Assembly: GCF_000772965.1 (NCBI RefSeq)
Contig: NZ_JPVQ01000004.1
Span: forward strand, 1-64,000
DNA length: 64,000 bases
Origin: Ureibacillus massiliensis 4400831 = CIP 108448 = CCUG 49529
Lineage (GTDB): Bacteria; Bacillota; Bacilli; Bacillales_A; Planococcaceae
Direction: 5' to 3'
The position numbers were made by a program, and so were the translations under genes. The notes under the pieces were generated by a model. The model saw only the letters and a list, made by a program, of their open reading frames with translations. It did no database searches and was not told where the DNA came from. Positions 1 to 8,182 of this stretch are shown here, one piece after another; the stretch's first letter is position 1; each line of letters begins with the position of its first letter.

Positions 1-61
1 AAGGGTTTGGGAGAAGGGGGGAGTTACCGTTTATTTTTGACAACTACATTTATCAAGTACT

Positions 62-97
62 TGTTACTTCTTAGTACGAGGCTAGCAAGAAGTAACA
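62..97. repeat. 11-bp perfect inverted repeat
   Basis: TGTTACTTCTT at 62-72 is matched by AAGAAGTAACA at 87-97 with a 14-base loop. There is no U-run on either side, so it is not a typical intrinsic terminator. It may be an operator or an RNA hairpin; function unknown. Confidence 0.45.
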
Positions 98-151
98 GGA
101 TATGTTCATAAATCCTTATAAGCTTCGTTTTAAATACAAATATTTACATTA

Positions 152-180
152 AATCCATAATATATTTATATATATGGATT
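152..180. repeat. AT-rich palindrome
   Basis: AATCCATA (152-159) and TATGGATT (173-180) flank an alternating TA tract. It could form a cruciform or hairpin. No adjacent gene explains it. Confidence 0.35.
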
Positions 181-411
181 ACAATTTAAATAACTCCAAT
201 AAGGAATATATTGGTACCAGTCCTAGAAAAGAGGTCTTCCCTATGTTAATATTTTGTGTTATGTACACGCTGTACCGGAGAATCTGCTCAATTTATTGTT
301 GTTGAATCTCTTTATTTAGCATGTTACCACCATCTTTTCTTATTATAAACGTAGACGAAAAAGCCACCTAGAACGGTGATATTATTTTCAATATCTTTTT
401 ATTCAATAAAT

Positions 412-693
412 GAGGGGCTGTCCAAAAAGTCCCAAAATTATAAACAGGTGAATGGGAAATTTGTTTTTCTCATTCACCTGTTTTCTATTTTCTTCAATTG
501 ATAGTGGTAGGCTTTCTTGTTTTGTGATTTTATTTATGTACATAAAAATCGTCTCACCTTTCTTATTGTTGGTTTGGTCACTTACAATTATAGAAAAGGG
601 GACGATTTTTTCATTAATAATTTTTTTTGAATTTTTATACAAACGAGGCTGCCTATAGTGGAAAAATCACCACTTATGGGATAGCCCCTTCTC
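412..693. mobile_element. MITE-like element with imperfect terminal inverted repeats
   Basis: The left end (413-423, AGGGGCTGTCC, followed by AAAAAGTCCC) and right end (679-689, the complement of AGGGGCTATCC) match at 10 of 11 bases. Ends of the form GGGCTGTCC(C)AAAAAGTC are common at insertion-sequence termini in Bacillales (family knowledge). Inside lie two strong inverted repeats: AAACAGGTGAATG (442-454) with CATTCACCTGTTT (471-483), and AAAAATCGTC (544-553) with its complement near 601-611. Frames of 60-80 codons run through it in both directions but have no family features. At about 280 bp without a transposase it is best read as a non-autonomous miniature element or a deletion remnant. 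Target-site duplications were not clear. Confidence 0.5.
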
Positions 694-704
694 TTGAAGA
701 TAAA

Positions 705-1922
705 TTAATACCTAGACTTGTAATTTCTAAAGGTCTGTCCTCTCCATAAAATGGCAAGAGCGATAATTAATCCAACAATAGAAAAGGACAGAATGATTAA
801 TTGAATATCAAATCCTCTAGAAACGAGTAAAGTTACACTTGCATAGGCAAGCGGATCAAACCCGTTCATTGCTAAGAAGACAATACTCATGACTCTTCCC
901 ATAATGCGGGGATCAGTATCTTCTTGTGCTGAAGTGAAAAATGGGATTGAAACAAATGTCATGGTAAATCCAATTAAGAACGCTAATGCTGTCAAAATAT
1001 ACAAATTAGGGATTTGACTAAATGCTATAGCCACGATTAATGTTGCAATTAATCCAGCAATCGAGGTTAATCCCCTACGGCGTATTTTGATCATACCGAT
1101 TATTACTGTACTTACTAGCATCCCAACCCCTAAAGCAGCATCAATATAACTAAGGTTAATGGGTGTCCCTCCATACGTTTCCACTAAAATTGGGATTGCA
1201 ATGGATATCGCTCCGAAGGCAAAGAAGTTTAACGTAATTAAAATAAGGATACCTGTAATTAAAAATTTACTTGCTTTTACATAAGAAAACCCTTCTATGA
1301 AATCTTTAAGCGGTGTTTGTTTAATGGTATTGTCTACGGGACCTTCTTTTAAGAAAGGTGGAAACATGAAAAAGGCAGACAAAAGAACAATAATAGCCGA
1401 GACTAAATAACCAGTTGTTACACCACCGAATTCCATTACACTTCCAGATATCATAGGTCCAATAACAAAACCAATCTGACCCAATCCCTGAATAACGGCA
1501 TTTGCTTGATGTATTTGGTTTTTCTGTACTATTTTCGGGATTAATGAGGTCCCAGCCGGTCCAGAAAACGCATCTAATGTTCCAAAAATGAGTCCCAAAA
1601 TGATAAGGTATACAAATGTTAATTGATTTGCATTATTCAATAAAAATAGGATAACTAGTAGAACTCCTTGGATTGAACTCGTGCTGAACATAATTGTCGT
1701 CTTCTTAAATTTATCAGCGAGAACCCCACCAAATGCCATCATGAGAATACGTGGCACAGTAATGGCAATAAGTATAATACCCAATGAACTAGCAGAACCT
1801 AAATCAGAGATGACAAACCAAGTTGTTGTCATGAAAAACATGCTAAAACCAATAATCGCTAAAAAACTACCGATAAATAAAAATAGAAAAGAGCGATTTC
1901 GAAATAATGATTGTTGTTCCAT
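705..1922 (-). CDS. MFS drug-efflux-type transporter
   Basis: A 405-residue polytopic membrane protein with about 12 hydrophobic segments and the major-facilitator motif A, GGVLADKFKK (about residues 65-74), after the second helix. The family (DHA3, MefA/TetV-like) exports drugs by proton antiport. The start at 1922 is preferred over an upstream in-frame start at 1961 because AGGAAGG sits just before it; the longer form has no ribosome site. It is divergent from a MerR regulator (2108-2884), and its promoter has the long 19-bp spacer typical of MerR activation, so inducible efflux of the regulator's ligand is the likely role. Substrate unknown. Confidence 0.85.
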   Translation of the reverse strand: MEQQSLFRNRSFLFLFIGSFLAIIGFSMFFMTTTWFVISDLGSASSLGIILIAITVPRILMMAFGGVLADKFKKTTIMFSTSSIQGVLLVILFLLNNANQLTFVYLIILGLIFGTLDAFSGPAGTSLIPKIVQKNQIHQANAVIQGLGQIGFVIGPMISGSVMEFGGVTTGYLVSAIIVLLSAFFMFPPFLKEGPVDNTIKQTPLKDFIEGFSYVKASKFLITGILILITLNFFAFGAISIAIPILVETYGGTPINLSYIDAALGVGMLVSTVIIGMIKIRRRGLTSIAGLIATLIVAIAFSQIPNLYILTALAFLIGFTMTFVSIPFFTSAQEDTDPRIMGRVMSIVFLAMNGFDPLAYASVTLLVSRGFDIQLIILSFSIVGLIIALAILWRGQTFRNYKSRY

Positions 1923-1956
1923 ACATAACCTTCCTCTCAAACTTAATCTAGAACCA

Positions 1957-1987
1957 ATCATAGATTGTTACGTTATGTCGTAAGCAA
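1957..1987 (-). promoter_or_regulatory. MerR-type promoter of the MFS gene
   Basis: On the minus strand TTGCTT (1987-1982) and TATGAT (1962-1957) are 19 bp apart. The spacer carries the dyad TTACG-N6-CGTAA (1968-1983). Over-long spacers with a central dyad are the hallmark of promoters twisted open by MerR-family activators (established). The same TTACG/CGTAA half-sites recur in the regulator's own promoter. Confidence 0.65.
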
Positions 1988-2057
1988 ATTTTTTTTAATA
2001 AAAAATATTCTGTTTTAGTTTCGTTAATTTATATTAGTGAATCTATTAATAAGTGTA

Positions 2058-2088
2058 TTGATTGTGACCTTACGTAACAGTATATAAT
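2058..2088 (+). promoter_or_regulatory. MerR-type promoter of the MerR gene
   Basis: TTGATT (2058-2063) and TATAAT (2083-2088) are separated by 19 bp. The palindrome TTACGTAA (2070-2077) lies inside the spacer. The half-sites match those in the divergent MFS promoter, which suggests that one regulator acts on both and autoregulates. Confidence 0.65.
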
Positions 2089-2107
2089 TTAGTAGGGTGG
2101 TGTTAAC

Positions 2108-2884
2108 ATGGAAGTAACAATTGGTCAGTTTGCAAAATTAGTAGGTTCAACGGTGAGAACATTACGGTACTACGATAAAATTGGGTTACTTACCCCGAAA
2201 AATTTAAATCAAAATGGTCGAAAAGTATATACACGATTAGACTGGGAGATTTTTCAGAAAATAGTGATTTTCAAAAATCTGGGTCTCTCTTTAAGTGAAA
2301 TAAAAGAGCAATTGACTAATGAGAAGTTAAGTAATCGAGAGTTATTGCTGGTACAGAAGCAGTTAATTACGAGAAAACAAGAAGAGCTAAATGATATTTT
2401 AGAAGTAATTACAAGAATGGATCGGTTGTATAACCTTGAAGGTATTTCTGAGGAAGAATTAGATGAATTTGCTTTTATTATGCTTGATTTATTTATGCGG
2501 GAAAAAAGACAAATCCAAGCATTAGAAGAATATTTTATAGCTGACAAGCAGCTCATGAAAGAAATAAAGTTGCTTCATGATCCAGAATATAAGATGAAGA
2601 TGGATAGAGAAACATGGCATTTAATTCAAGCGATTAAAAATGCTATTCAGTATAATGATTCTACAAGCAGAAAAAAAGTACGAGATATTCTGAACAATAT
2701 GGATAACATATTTCCAGCGAGTAGAAACTTTTTAAGTCTTATTAATGATGATATTTTTTTTGCCAAGTACAATCAGGAGTTTAATAATTATTTTCCTGAA
2801 AACATAGCTAGATATATATATAATGAGTTGAAAACGTATTATGATGATAAAGAAAATAGTGAAGGTAAAGATAATAATGAGTAA
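2108..2884 (+). CDS. MerR family transcriptional regulator
   Basis: 258 residues. The N-terminal winged HTH is clear: IGQFAKLVGSTVRTLRYYD near residues 5-23, then the IGLLTP segment and the wing. It is followed by a dimerisation coiled coil (about 75-115) and a roughly 140-residue C-terminal domain that I do not recognise, presumably the ligand sensor. The length is that of drug-sensing members (BmrR/TipA type) rather than short metal sensors, and no metal-binding Cys pair is visible. GGGTGG precedes the start. It is divergent from the MFS pump with paired 19-bp-spacer promoters, so it is inferred to activate the pump. Confidence 0.88.
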   Translation: MEVTIGQFAKLVGSTVRTLRYYDKIGLLTPKNLNQNGRKVYTRLDWEIFQKIVIFKNLGLSLSEIKEQLTNEKLSNRELLLVQKQLITRKQEELNDILEVITRMDRLYNLEGISEEELDEFAFIMLDLFMREKRQIQALEEYFIADKQLMKEIKLLHDPEYKMKMDRETWHLIQAIKNAIQYNDSTSRKKVRDILNNMDNIFPASRNFLSLINDDIFFAKYNQEFNNYFPENIARYIYNELKTYYDDKENSEGKDNNE

Positions 2885-3399
2885 GATAAAACACTAATTG
2901 AAAAGTAATGACTCTCAAGAGTCTTTGCACCACTAAACTGAGGGTTAGTTTGATCGATTATAGAAAATAATTAAGCTTTATTTCAAAGCGACATATGAGT
3001 AATTACTAATGCTATTATAAATTTTAAATTAAATTTGTCATTAATAATTTATAAGATTTAGTGATATAAAAACCTTGATGTTCAGGGTTTTTTATTTTTA
3101 TAATTTTCTGCAAATTGGTATGTTATGAATAATTGCTGTTAATTTCTAATTGATTAAACTAAATTTTAATACTGACACTTATTTACGCCTTAATTTTACC
3201 GGGAAATTAGATATTAAAAATCACTGTTACTGTTCTATGTGTTTAATGTAAGAGCCTAATTCTTTAAGTTATTTCTATATCAAGTATACTTACATTAGAA
3301 AGTATTTCCAGAAATAGAATTCCTATGGATTTAAAATTAGGTTTCTAACTTTGGGGAAGCGGGTTATTATATAAAATTTATAAAAATGTCAGTGAAAGT
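2885..3399. other. Intergenic stretch between merR and an ABC remnant
   Basis: About 515 bp, very AT-rich. The only clear element is a U-tailed hairpin at 3069-3099. No coding frame with a ribosome site was found. Together with the decayed ABC fragment that follows, it looks like eroded accessory DNA. Confidence 0.5.
3069..3099 (+). terminator. Intrinsic terminator
   Basis: AAAACCTTGA (3069-3078) pairs with TCAGGGTTTT (3082-3091) with one mismatch across a 3-base loop, followed by a U-rich tail. It lies about 185 bp past the merR stop. Confidence 0.6.
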
Positions 3400-3636
3400 G
3401 TGGATAGAATGGCATTAATAATAATAGAAAACTTATTGAAACAGGAAGGGAACCGTACTGTTTTAAAAAATATAGATTTGATTATAGAAGAAAAATCTAA
3501 GATCGGTGTTAAAATGTCCAGCGAAGAAAGTAAAGTACTTTTTGAACTGATATTGGGGAATTTAATTCCTTCTAGTGGTCATATTCGAAAAGAAACAAAT
3601 TCGATATTAGTTGAAAACAAAGATGATGACTTATAA
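3400..3636 (+). pseudogene. Remnant of an ABC transporter ATPase (N-terminal fragment)
   Basis: The 78-codon frame resembles the first 75 residues of an ABC ATPase: a strand-helix opening, then RTVLKNIDLIIEEKSKIGV where the Walker A loop should start, then LFELILGNLIPSSGHI, the usual helix and strand after Walker A. The glycine-rich GxSGSGKST loop itself is replaced by KMSSEESKV, so nucleotide binding is lost. There is no Q-loop, signature or Walker B, and the frame stops early. I read it as a decayed gene, not a functional small protein; an in-frame Met at 3409 would be the alternative start. The parent family (BcrA-type or ABC-F) cannot be told from so little. Confidence 0.6.
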
Positions 3637-3704
3637 TCTTTTCCCCTGAATGTTTCTCTCTGTTCGAAACAACTTTTTAAATATTATTTAATAGCAACTG
3701 GGAG

Positions 3705-4064
3705 GTGGTAATAATAAAGGTTAAACGAATTGTTGCCAATGTAGAGACGCAGGACATTTCTAAAGCAAAGCAATTCTACGAGGAAATACTTGGACTTGAT
3801 CAATTAATGAATCACGGATTTATTGCAACCTACGGTACTCATGAGAAAATGGCCATTGAAATCAGTTTCCTTTCTGAGGGAGGATCTGGAACAGTAGCAC
3901 CTGACTTGTCAATTGAAGTTGATGATCTTGATACAGCACTCACCCGCATAAAAGAAGCTGGGATTCCTATTGAGTATGGACCAGTTGATGAGCCTTGGGG
4001 GGTTCGTCGCTTTTATGTAAGAGATCCATTCGGAAAGTTAGTCAATATTCTTACCCATCTATAA
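3705..4064 (+). CDS. VOC (glyoxalase/bleomycin-resistance) family protein
   Basis: 119 residues with the paired beta-alpha-beta-beta-beta modules of the vicinal oxygen chelate fold: KAKQFYEEILGL near 17-28, LSIEVDDLDTALTRIKEAG mid-protein and the closing FYVRDPFGKLVNIL. Members bind small molecules or catalyse metal-dependent reactions; the substrate here is unknown. The start is odd. GGAGGTGG (3701-3708) overlaps the GTG at 3705, so that GTG cannot use it. A start 5-8 bases downstream would have to be AUA at 3711 or 3714, giving the family-typical opening (M)KVKRIVAN. Expression level is therefore uncertain. Monocistronic, followed by a terminator. Confidence 0.8.
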   Translation: MVIIKVKRIVANVETQDISKAKQFYEEILGLDQLMNHGFIATYGTHEKMAIEISFLSEGGSGTVAPDLSIEVDDLDTALTRIKEAGIPIEYGPVDEPWGVRRFYVRDPFGKLVNILTHL

Positions 4065-4702
4065 ACAAATGATATTTCAGACTTGTTGAATCTTCCTCAA
4101 AAAGGTGCATTGTGGTGTAACACAAATAGCAAATGATCAAACTTTTTTATAAAAATCAAAACTTAATCTGCTGGATAAGAGTCCATTTTGATCAATCTTT
4201 TTTTCAAAATGGATTCTTTTTATTTGTCGTAAAATATTGGTCTGAGATGTGTTTTGGATCAAACTTTATTTCAAAGCTACAGGTTGTTGAATGACAACAA
4301 AGTCGGGAACTAACATTAAAAAACTCAATCCAAAATTTTAGTTTGAGTGTTTAGTTATTTGAAAAAGGATTATCCAATTATTTGGAAAATATGATATTGT
4401 AAGATTAAGGTAATATTTTTGTATTAAAAGCTACAATTCTTCAACTAAAGCTAAGGGGCAAAAAAGTGCAATAAGTAATTGGGGATTAATGTTTAAAACT
4501 TACTATGTTTTTTTATTATGGTTCACGTTTGGTAATGAGGTTATTAGACATCAGATACTTAGATATGGTCTTCATTAAAAGTTCTTATTAATTCAAGGGT
4601 AGCGTTTTCTGAAATAGTCAGGAACACTTTTTACTAACGTCTCTGGTTATTTCGACAAAGATATTGAGAAAATAGTGGTGTTCATGGGAAGTAGGGGTAA
4701 AA
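4065..4702. other. Intergenic stretch of about 640 bp
   Basis: It contains a good terminator (4177-4222) and a weak inverted repeat around 4318-4355 (ACTCAA/TTGAGT). No coding frame with a ribosome site is visible. The segment near 4430-4480 has a slightly gene-like composition but is interrupted in all frames. Confidence 0.5.
4177..4222 (+). terminator. Intrinsic terminator after the VOC gene
   Basis: AAGAGTCCATTTTGA (4177-4191) pairs with TCAAAATGGATTCTT (4204-4218) at 14 of 15 positions, followed by a T-rich tail. Confidence 0.7.
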
Positions 4703-5257
4703 ATGAAAGTAAAAAGATTAATAATTGTCGGGCTGATTTTATCAATCTTTCTCAATTTATATTTCTTTCAACAAGTTAATAAAAGTGATGAAGAGTCGAA
4801 GTTAGCGATGTTTGAAAAAGTTCATGATGGAATTACTTATTCATATAATTTCGGTAAGACTTTGCAAAGTAAATATAACGATATTTCTATAAAGGAACAA
4901 GCGGAATATTTAACTGCTATGTCTTGGAGTTTGCAATTATCTACTCATACATTAGAAATTGTTGAACCAAAAGATGAAAGATATAGAGAACTAGCTAACT
5001 TATTCAGTGTTTATAGTCACATTCCTTCATACGAATTAGGGGCTGAAAATGTATCAGATGAAGAAGTCTTGGAATTACTTGATATTTGGTTAACTGACGT
5101 GAAGTTTCTTGATGAAAAGCTGGATTACAATCAATTAGCTAAGATGAATTACACGGAACTAAGTGCATATTGGGAAACGTTACTACCCGATTTAAAATAC
5201 CAGAATGATGATTTAATTAAATACAAACAATCATTCAAGATGAAGGTTGATTATTGA
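4703..5257 (+). CDS. Hypothetical membrane-anchored protein
   Basis: 184 residues of no recognised family. Residues 4-22 form one hydrophobic helix after a Lys/Arg-rich start (MKVKRL), typical of an uncleaved N-terminal anchor with the rest outside the membrane. The remainder is charged and helical, with no Cys. It precedes two lipoprotein genes on the same strand, but the gaps (about 160 and 240 bp) argue against one operon. AGTAGGGG (4690-4697) precedes the start. Function unknown. Confidence 0.65.
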   Translation: MKVKRLIIVGLILSIFLNLYFFQQVNKSDEESKLAMFEKVHDGITYSYNFGKTLQSKYNDISIKEQAEYLTAMSWSLQLSTHTLEIVEPKDERYRELANLFSVYSHIPSYELGAENVSDEEVLELLDIWLTDVKFLDEKLDYNQLAKMNYTELSAYWETLLPDLKYQNDDLIKYKQSFKMKVDY

Positions 5258-5418
5258 TGTCCAAGAAGGTTACTCGCTCCTATTTTGTTATCGAGTATTA
5301 TTTTAACAGCTTATAATTTTTTATTATAGTAATGTTTGTAAATTGTTTAAAAGAACAACCTGTATTAATTCACCAATTTTATGATTTAAAATTAGTAGAA
5401 TTGTCTGGAGGGAATAAT

Positions 5419-5853
5419 ATGAATAGGTTCCTATTGGCAACAATTATTATTTTGACTTTATTTAGCGCTACTGGTTGTTCAAGTGGAGCATATTCTTATG
5501 ATGAAGCGATTAAAAGAGGGGATATTGTTTATCAAGTGCAAGTTGAAAACTTCGAAAGGTTCGAATTGTTTTTAAATAACCTTTCTATTAAAAAAGAAGA
5601 CAATATTCGTATTACAGGATTTACTCACGAGGGGGATCCTATATTCCAAGACTTAGAATATGATGGAAAAGTTATTCATTATACTCGTGACAATTCGTTT
5701 GATGAATATGCTGGAGAAGGAAAAGGGGTAGAAAGAGATGTATGTACAAAAATAATAGAAAAGGAGTCGGAGCAAGGCGATATAGATTATTTATTAAGTG
5801 GCTGTACAAAAGGCTACGATCTATTTCTTATAAATCTAGATAAAGATAATTAA
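5419..5853 (+). CDS. DUF4362-like lipoprotein
   Basis: 144 residues from the ATG at 5419, which follows GGAGGG. The frame is open upstream to 5332, but that part has no ribosome site and would bury the signal peptide. A lipoprotein signal is visible (hydrophobic 4-16, then SATGC). The mature part resembles DUF4362 proteins of Bacillus: GDIVYQVQ..N..RFELFLNN, IRITGFTHEGDPIFQDLEY and a closing Cys pair (CTKIIEKE...LSGC). These are surface lipoproteins of unknown function. Family assignment is from memory of the motif pattern. Confidence 0.75.
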   Translation: MNRFLLATIIILTLFSATGCSSGAYSYDEAIKRGDIVYQVQVENFERFELFLNNLSIKKEDNIRITGFTHEGDPIFQDLEYDGKVIHYTRDNSFDEYAGEGKGVERDVCTKIIEKESEQGDIDYLLSGCTKGYDLFLINLDKDN

Positions 5854-6091
5854 AAATGAAATTTAGTTAACCTGTATTAAGGCTTTAACACGTGCTCGGT
5901 TACCATCTTTTTTGTAAGGTTGATAAATCAGAAAAGTTACCAACCTAAAATGCTGTGAATATTTTTATTAACGTATATGTGGAATTTAAGTGAGATTGTA
6001 AACGAATGTACTTCCATAAACGATGCAGCTTACTCTTAGAAGAACTTGAAACTTTAGTATCTATTAATGGACGAATATACGAGGGGGATTT

Positions 6092-6994
6092 ATGAAAAAA
6101 ATATATGTTTTATTTATCGTAATTAGTTTTGCATTGGTTGGATGTTCTCAAGAACAAAAATCCCAATCCGTTACAACAAATAGTTCACTTCACAACTATG
6201 ATTTCGAGATGATAAATGAAGCTTTAAAAAATCATCCTGAGTTTCCAAAATTAAATGCAAATGATTCTATAACAAAAGAATTTGAAAACGGAGATAATAC
6301 CTTTAAAGTAACATACACATCAAAAACAGATGCAAATTTACACGGACCAACAGTTACCACTGATCCAAAGAATAGAGTTTCAGAAGTGTGGACAGAGGAA
6401 TCATCAGCTGATTATTATATAACTCTGATACAAGAATTGGAAACGGATGGAGATAATGTGAAAAGTTACTGGAAGTATAAGTACATGCCTCAAACCAAAG
6501 AGCTTGGATTAGTCGAAAGTGAAGATAACAGTAACGTAATTAGTACCACTACTCGAAGCATGCCAAAAGAAATGCCAACTGATTTTGATTTTTCTATTAA
6601 ATTCGGTGTTCAAAAAAAGAATGAGATTACTACCTTTGAAGGCACAGTGACCAAAGATTTAATAGCGGATGGTACTGTAAGTACTGAGTTAACCTTAACA
6701 GAAGAAGAAATGAAAGATATTTATATGAAAATGAAAGAAATTAATATAGCCGAACAGAAAGTTCTTACACCTGAACCTATAAACGGAGCTGTTTGTCTAC
6801 AAAAACCGTACGAAGAAGAAGCGTGGAAAATTATGATCAACGGCGAAACGATAACGCATTTTATTTCAGGGGAATACTGCGAACCAACGAATGATGCAAA
6901 ACAATTAATTGATTTGAGAAAATATGTTTTTAATATAATTAAAAATAAGGATACGTTTAAATCACTTCCAGAGTCCAAAGGTTGGTACGAATAG
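6092..6994 (+). CDS. Lipoprotein of unknown function
   Basis: 300 residues beginning with a textbook lipoprotein signal (MKKIYVLF.., lipobox ALVGC with Cys 18) after GAGGGGG. The mature region has no domain I can name. Its C-terminal third, LTEEEMKDIYMKMKEINI then a segment with two Cys, resembles Bacillus exported proteins of unknown function. It is probably anchored on the outer face of the membrane. It follows another lipoprotein gene on the same strand but with its own 240-bp upstream region. Confidence 0.75.
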   Translation: MKKIYVLFIVISFALVGCSQEQKSQSVTTNSSLHNYDFEMINEALKNHPEFPKLNANDSITKEFENGDNTFKVTYTSKTDANLHGPTVTTDPKNRVSEVWTEESSADYYITLIQELETDGDNVKSYWKYKYMPQTKELGLVESEDNSNVISTTTRSMPKEMPTDFDFSIKFGVQKKNEITTFEGTVTKDLIADGTVSTELTLTEEEMKDIYMKMKEINIAEQKVLTPEPINGAVCLQKPYEEEAWKIMINGETITHFISGEYCEPTNDAKQLIDLRKYVFNIIKNKDTFKSLPESKGWYE

Positions 6995-7039
6995 TTATTC
7001 AACTAAAAGGACGGCTATTTTTGAAATGAGGTAGTATCA

Positions 7040-7384
7040 ATGAATATGAATGAGATTATAAAACATTGTTTATCATATCCGCATTCTTTTGAAGATCACC
7101 CATTTGGAGAAGGATGGACCGCAATTCGGCATAGGGAAAATAAGAAGATTTTTGCTCTTATTTTTAATCGTAATGGTCATCTGTGTGTAAATTTGAAATG
7201 CGATCCCGATTATGCCGGCACTTTACGAAACACATTTGCAGATGTTCAACCAGGTTACCACATGAATAAAGACCACTGGAATACTGTGATTCTTGATGGG
7301 GATTTACCTAAAGCTGAAATTTATGATATGGTGAAGCATAGCTTTGAAATAACAAAACCAAAAAGTAAAAAAGCGTATATTTGA
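7040..7384 (+). CDS. MmcQ/YjbR family protein
   Basis: 114 residues matching the small MmcQ/YjbR (double-wing) family: a start like CLSYPHSFEDHPFGEGWTA, then KIFALIFNRNGHLCVNLKCDP, PGYHMNKDHWNTVILDGDLP and a final helix. The family is widespread and DNA-binding has been suggested from structure, but the cellular role is not established. The start at 7040 has GAGGTAG upstream; an in-frame ATG two codons later is an alternative. Full length. Confidence 0.85.
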   Translation: MNMNEIIKHCLSYPHSFEDHPFGEGWTAIRHRENKKIFALIFNRNGHLCVNLKCDPDYAGTLRNTFADVQPGYHMNKDHWNTVILDGDLPKAEIYDMVKHSFEITKPKSKKAYI

Positions 7385-7407
7385 ATTGACGGATAGAACC
7401 GAGCGAG

Positions 7408-7659
7408 ATGATATATAGTACAGTAATACTCTCATATCTTATCATGTTATTTGTTTTCATTGCAGGTTACATAACAAAAACAAATATTAATGAAATAAGT
7501 TATCGTATTAGCTTGAAGAATATAATTATTACGCTATCGGGATATAATGTTTTACTAGCAAATGGCAGTAAATACTATCTTAATAATCGGGCATTTTCCT
7601 TGAATAAGGAAAGTGTTTTTTTATATGGGATCCATTATGAAATAAGATGTGATATGTAA
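7408..7659 (+). CDS. Small hypothetical membrane protein
   Basis: 83 residues, not recognised. Residues 3-22 form a hydrophobic helix; the rest is polar, with a repeating beta-strand-like pattern (LSGYNVLLANGSKYYLNN). It begins 23 bp after the MmcQ stop and could be co-transcribed. The ribosome site (GAGCGAG) is weak, so the call is tentative. Confidence 0.4.
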   Translation: MIYSTVILSYLIMLFVFIAGYITKTNINEISYRISLKNIIITLSGYNVLLANGSKYYLNNRAFSLNKESVFLYGIHYEIRCDM

Positions 7660-7805
7660 TGAGGGAATAAAATTTGTATAAAAGATGATTCGTCTCGATT
7701 TTCTTTCTCAATATTGCAGCAAACTTAACAATATTATATTGTTGTGTTCAGTCATATGGTTCGTCAACTTAAACGATTCGACTAACTATGGGAGGTTTTC
7801 ATTGA

Positions 7806-8141
7806 ATGGATAAAAAGAGCCAACTAAATCGTATTAAAGATGATTTTATAAATTCTCAAAAAGTATTACAGGCAATTGGTGATGAAACCCGTCAATCAAT
7901 CTTGTTAGTTCTAATGGCAACGGATTGTCAAACAGGATTGCGTGTAGGGGAAATCACTGAGCAAACACATCTATCCCGGCCTGCTGTTTCTCATCATCTT
8001 AAGATTTTACAAGAAGCCGGTGTTATTTTAAGACGTAAGGAAGGGACAATGAACTTTTATTTTATTAATATACGTTCAAAAATAGGTTTACTAAAAAATC
8101 TTGTGACGGATATAGATAAGTTTTTGGAAGATTTTTATTAA
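7806..8141 (+). CDS. ArsR family HTH regulator
   Basis: 111 residues with a winged HTH: LQAIGDETRQSILLVL (about 19-34), RVGEITEQTHLSRPAVSHHLKIL as helix-turn-helix, then the wing AGVILRRKEGTMNFYF. No Cys-based metal site (CxC or similar) is evident, and the single Cys in CQTGLR is not the ArsR alpha-3 motif, so a redox or organic signal is more likely than a metal. GGGAGG precedes the start. An oxidoreductase gene starts 41 bp downstream on the same strand, and the regulator probably controls this two-gene unit. Confidence 0.85.
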   Translation: MDKKSQLNRIKDDFINSQKVLQAIGDETRQSILLVLMATDCQTGLRVGEITEQTHLSRPAVSHHLKILQEAGVILRRKEGTMNFYFINIRSKIGLLKNLVTDIDKFLEDFY

Positions 8142-8182
8142 ATTTAAGGGGATATAAAAACACATTATTGGAGGAACACGCA

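Larger units (their letters stand above)
1..411. other. Intergenic stretch without a recognisable gene
   Basis: No open frame with a ribosome site is visible. The stretch is very AT-rich and holds two inverted repeats (62-97 and 152-180), listed separately. Whatever gene precedes the window has already ended or lies on the other side of the boundary. Confidence 0.5.

Noticed and set aside
403-658. Open frames of 60-80 codons on both strands through the MITE-like element
   Set aside because: They lack ribosome sites, cover the inverted repeats and show no protein family features.
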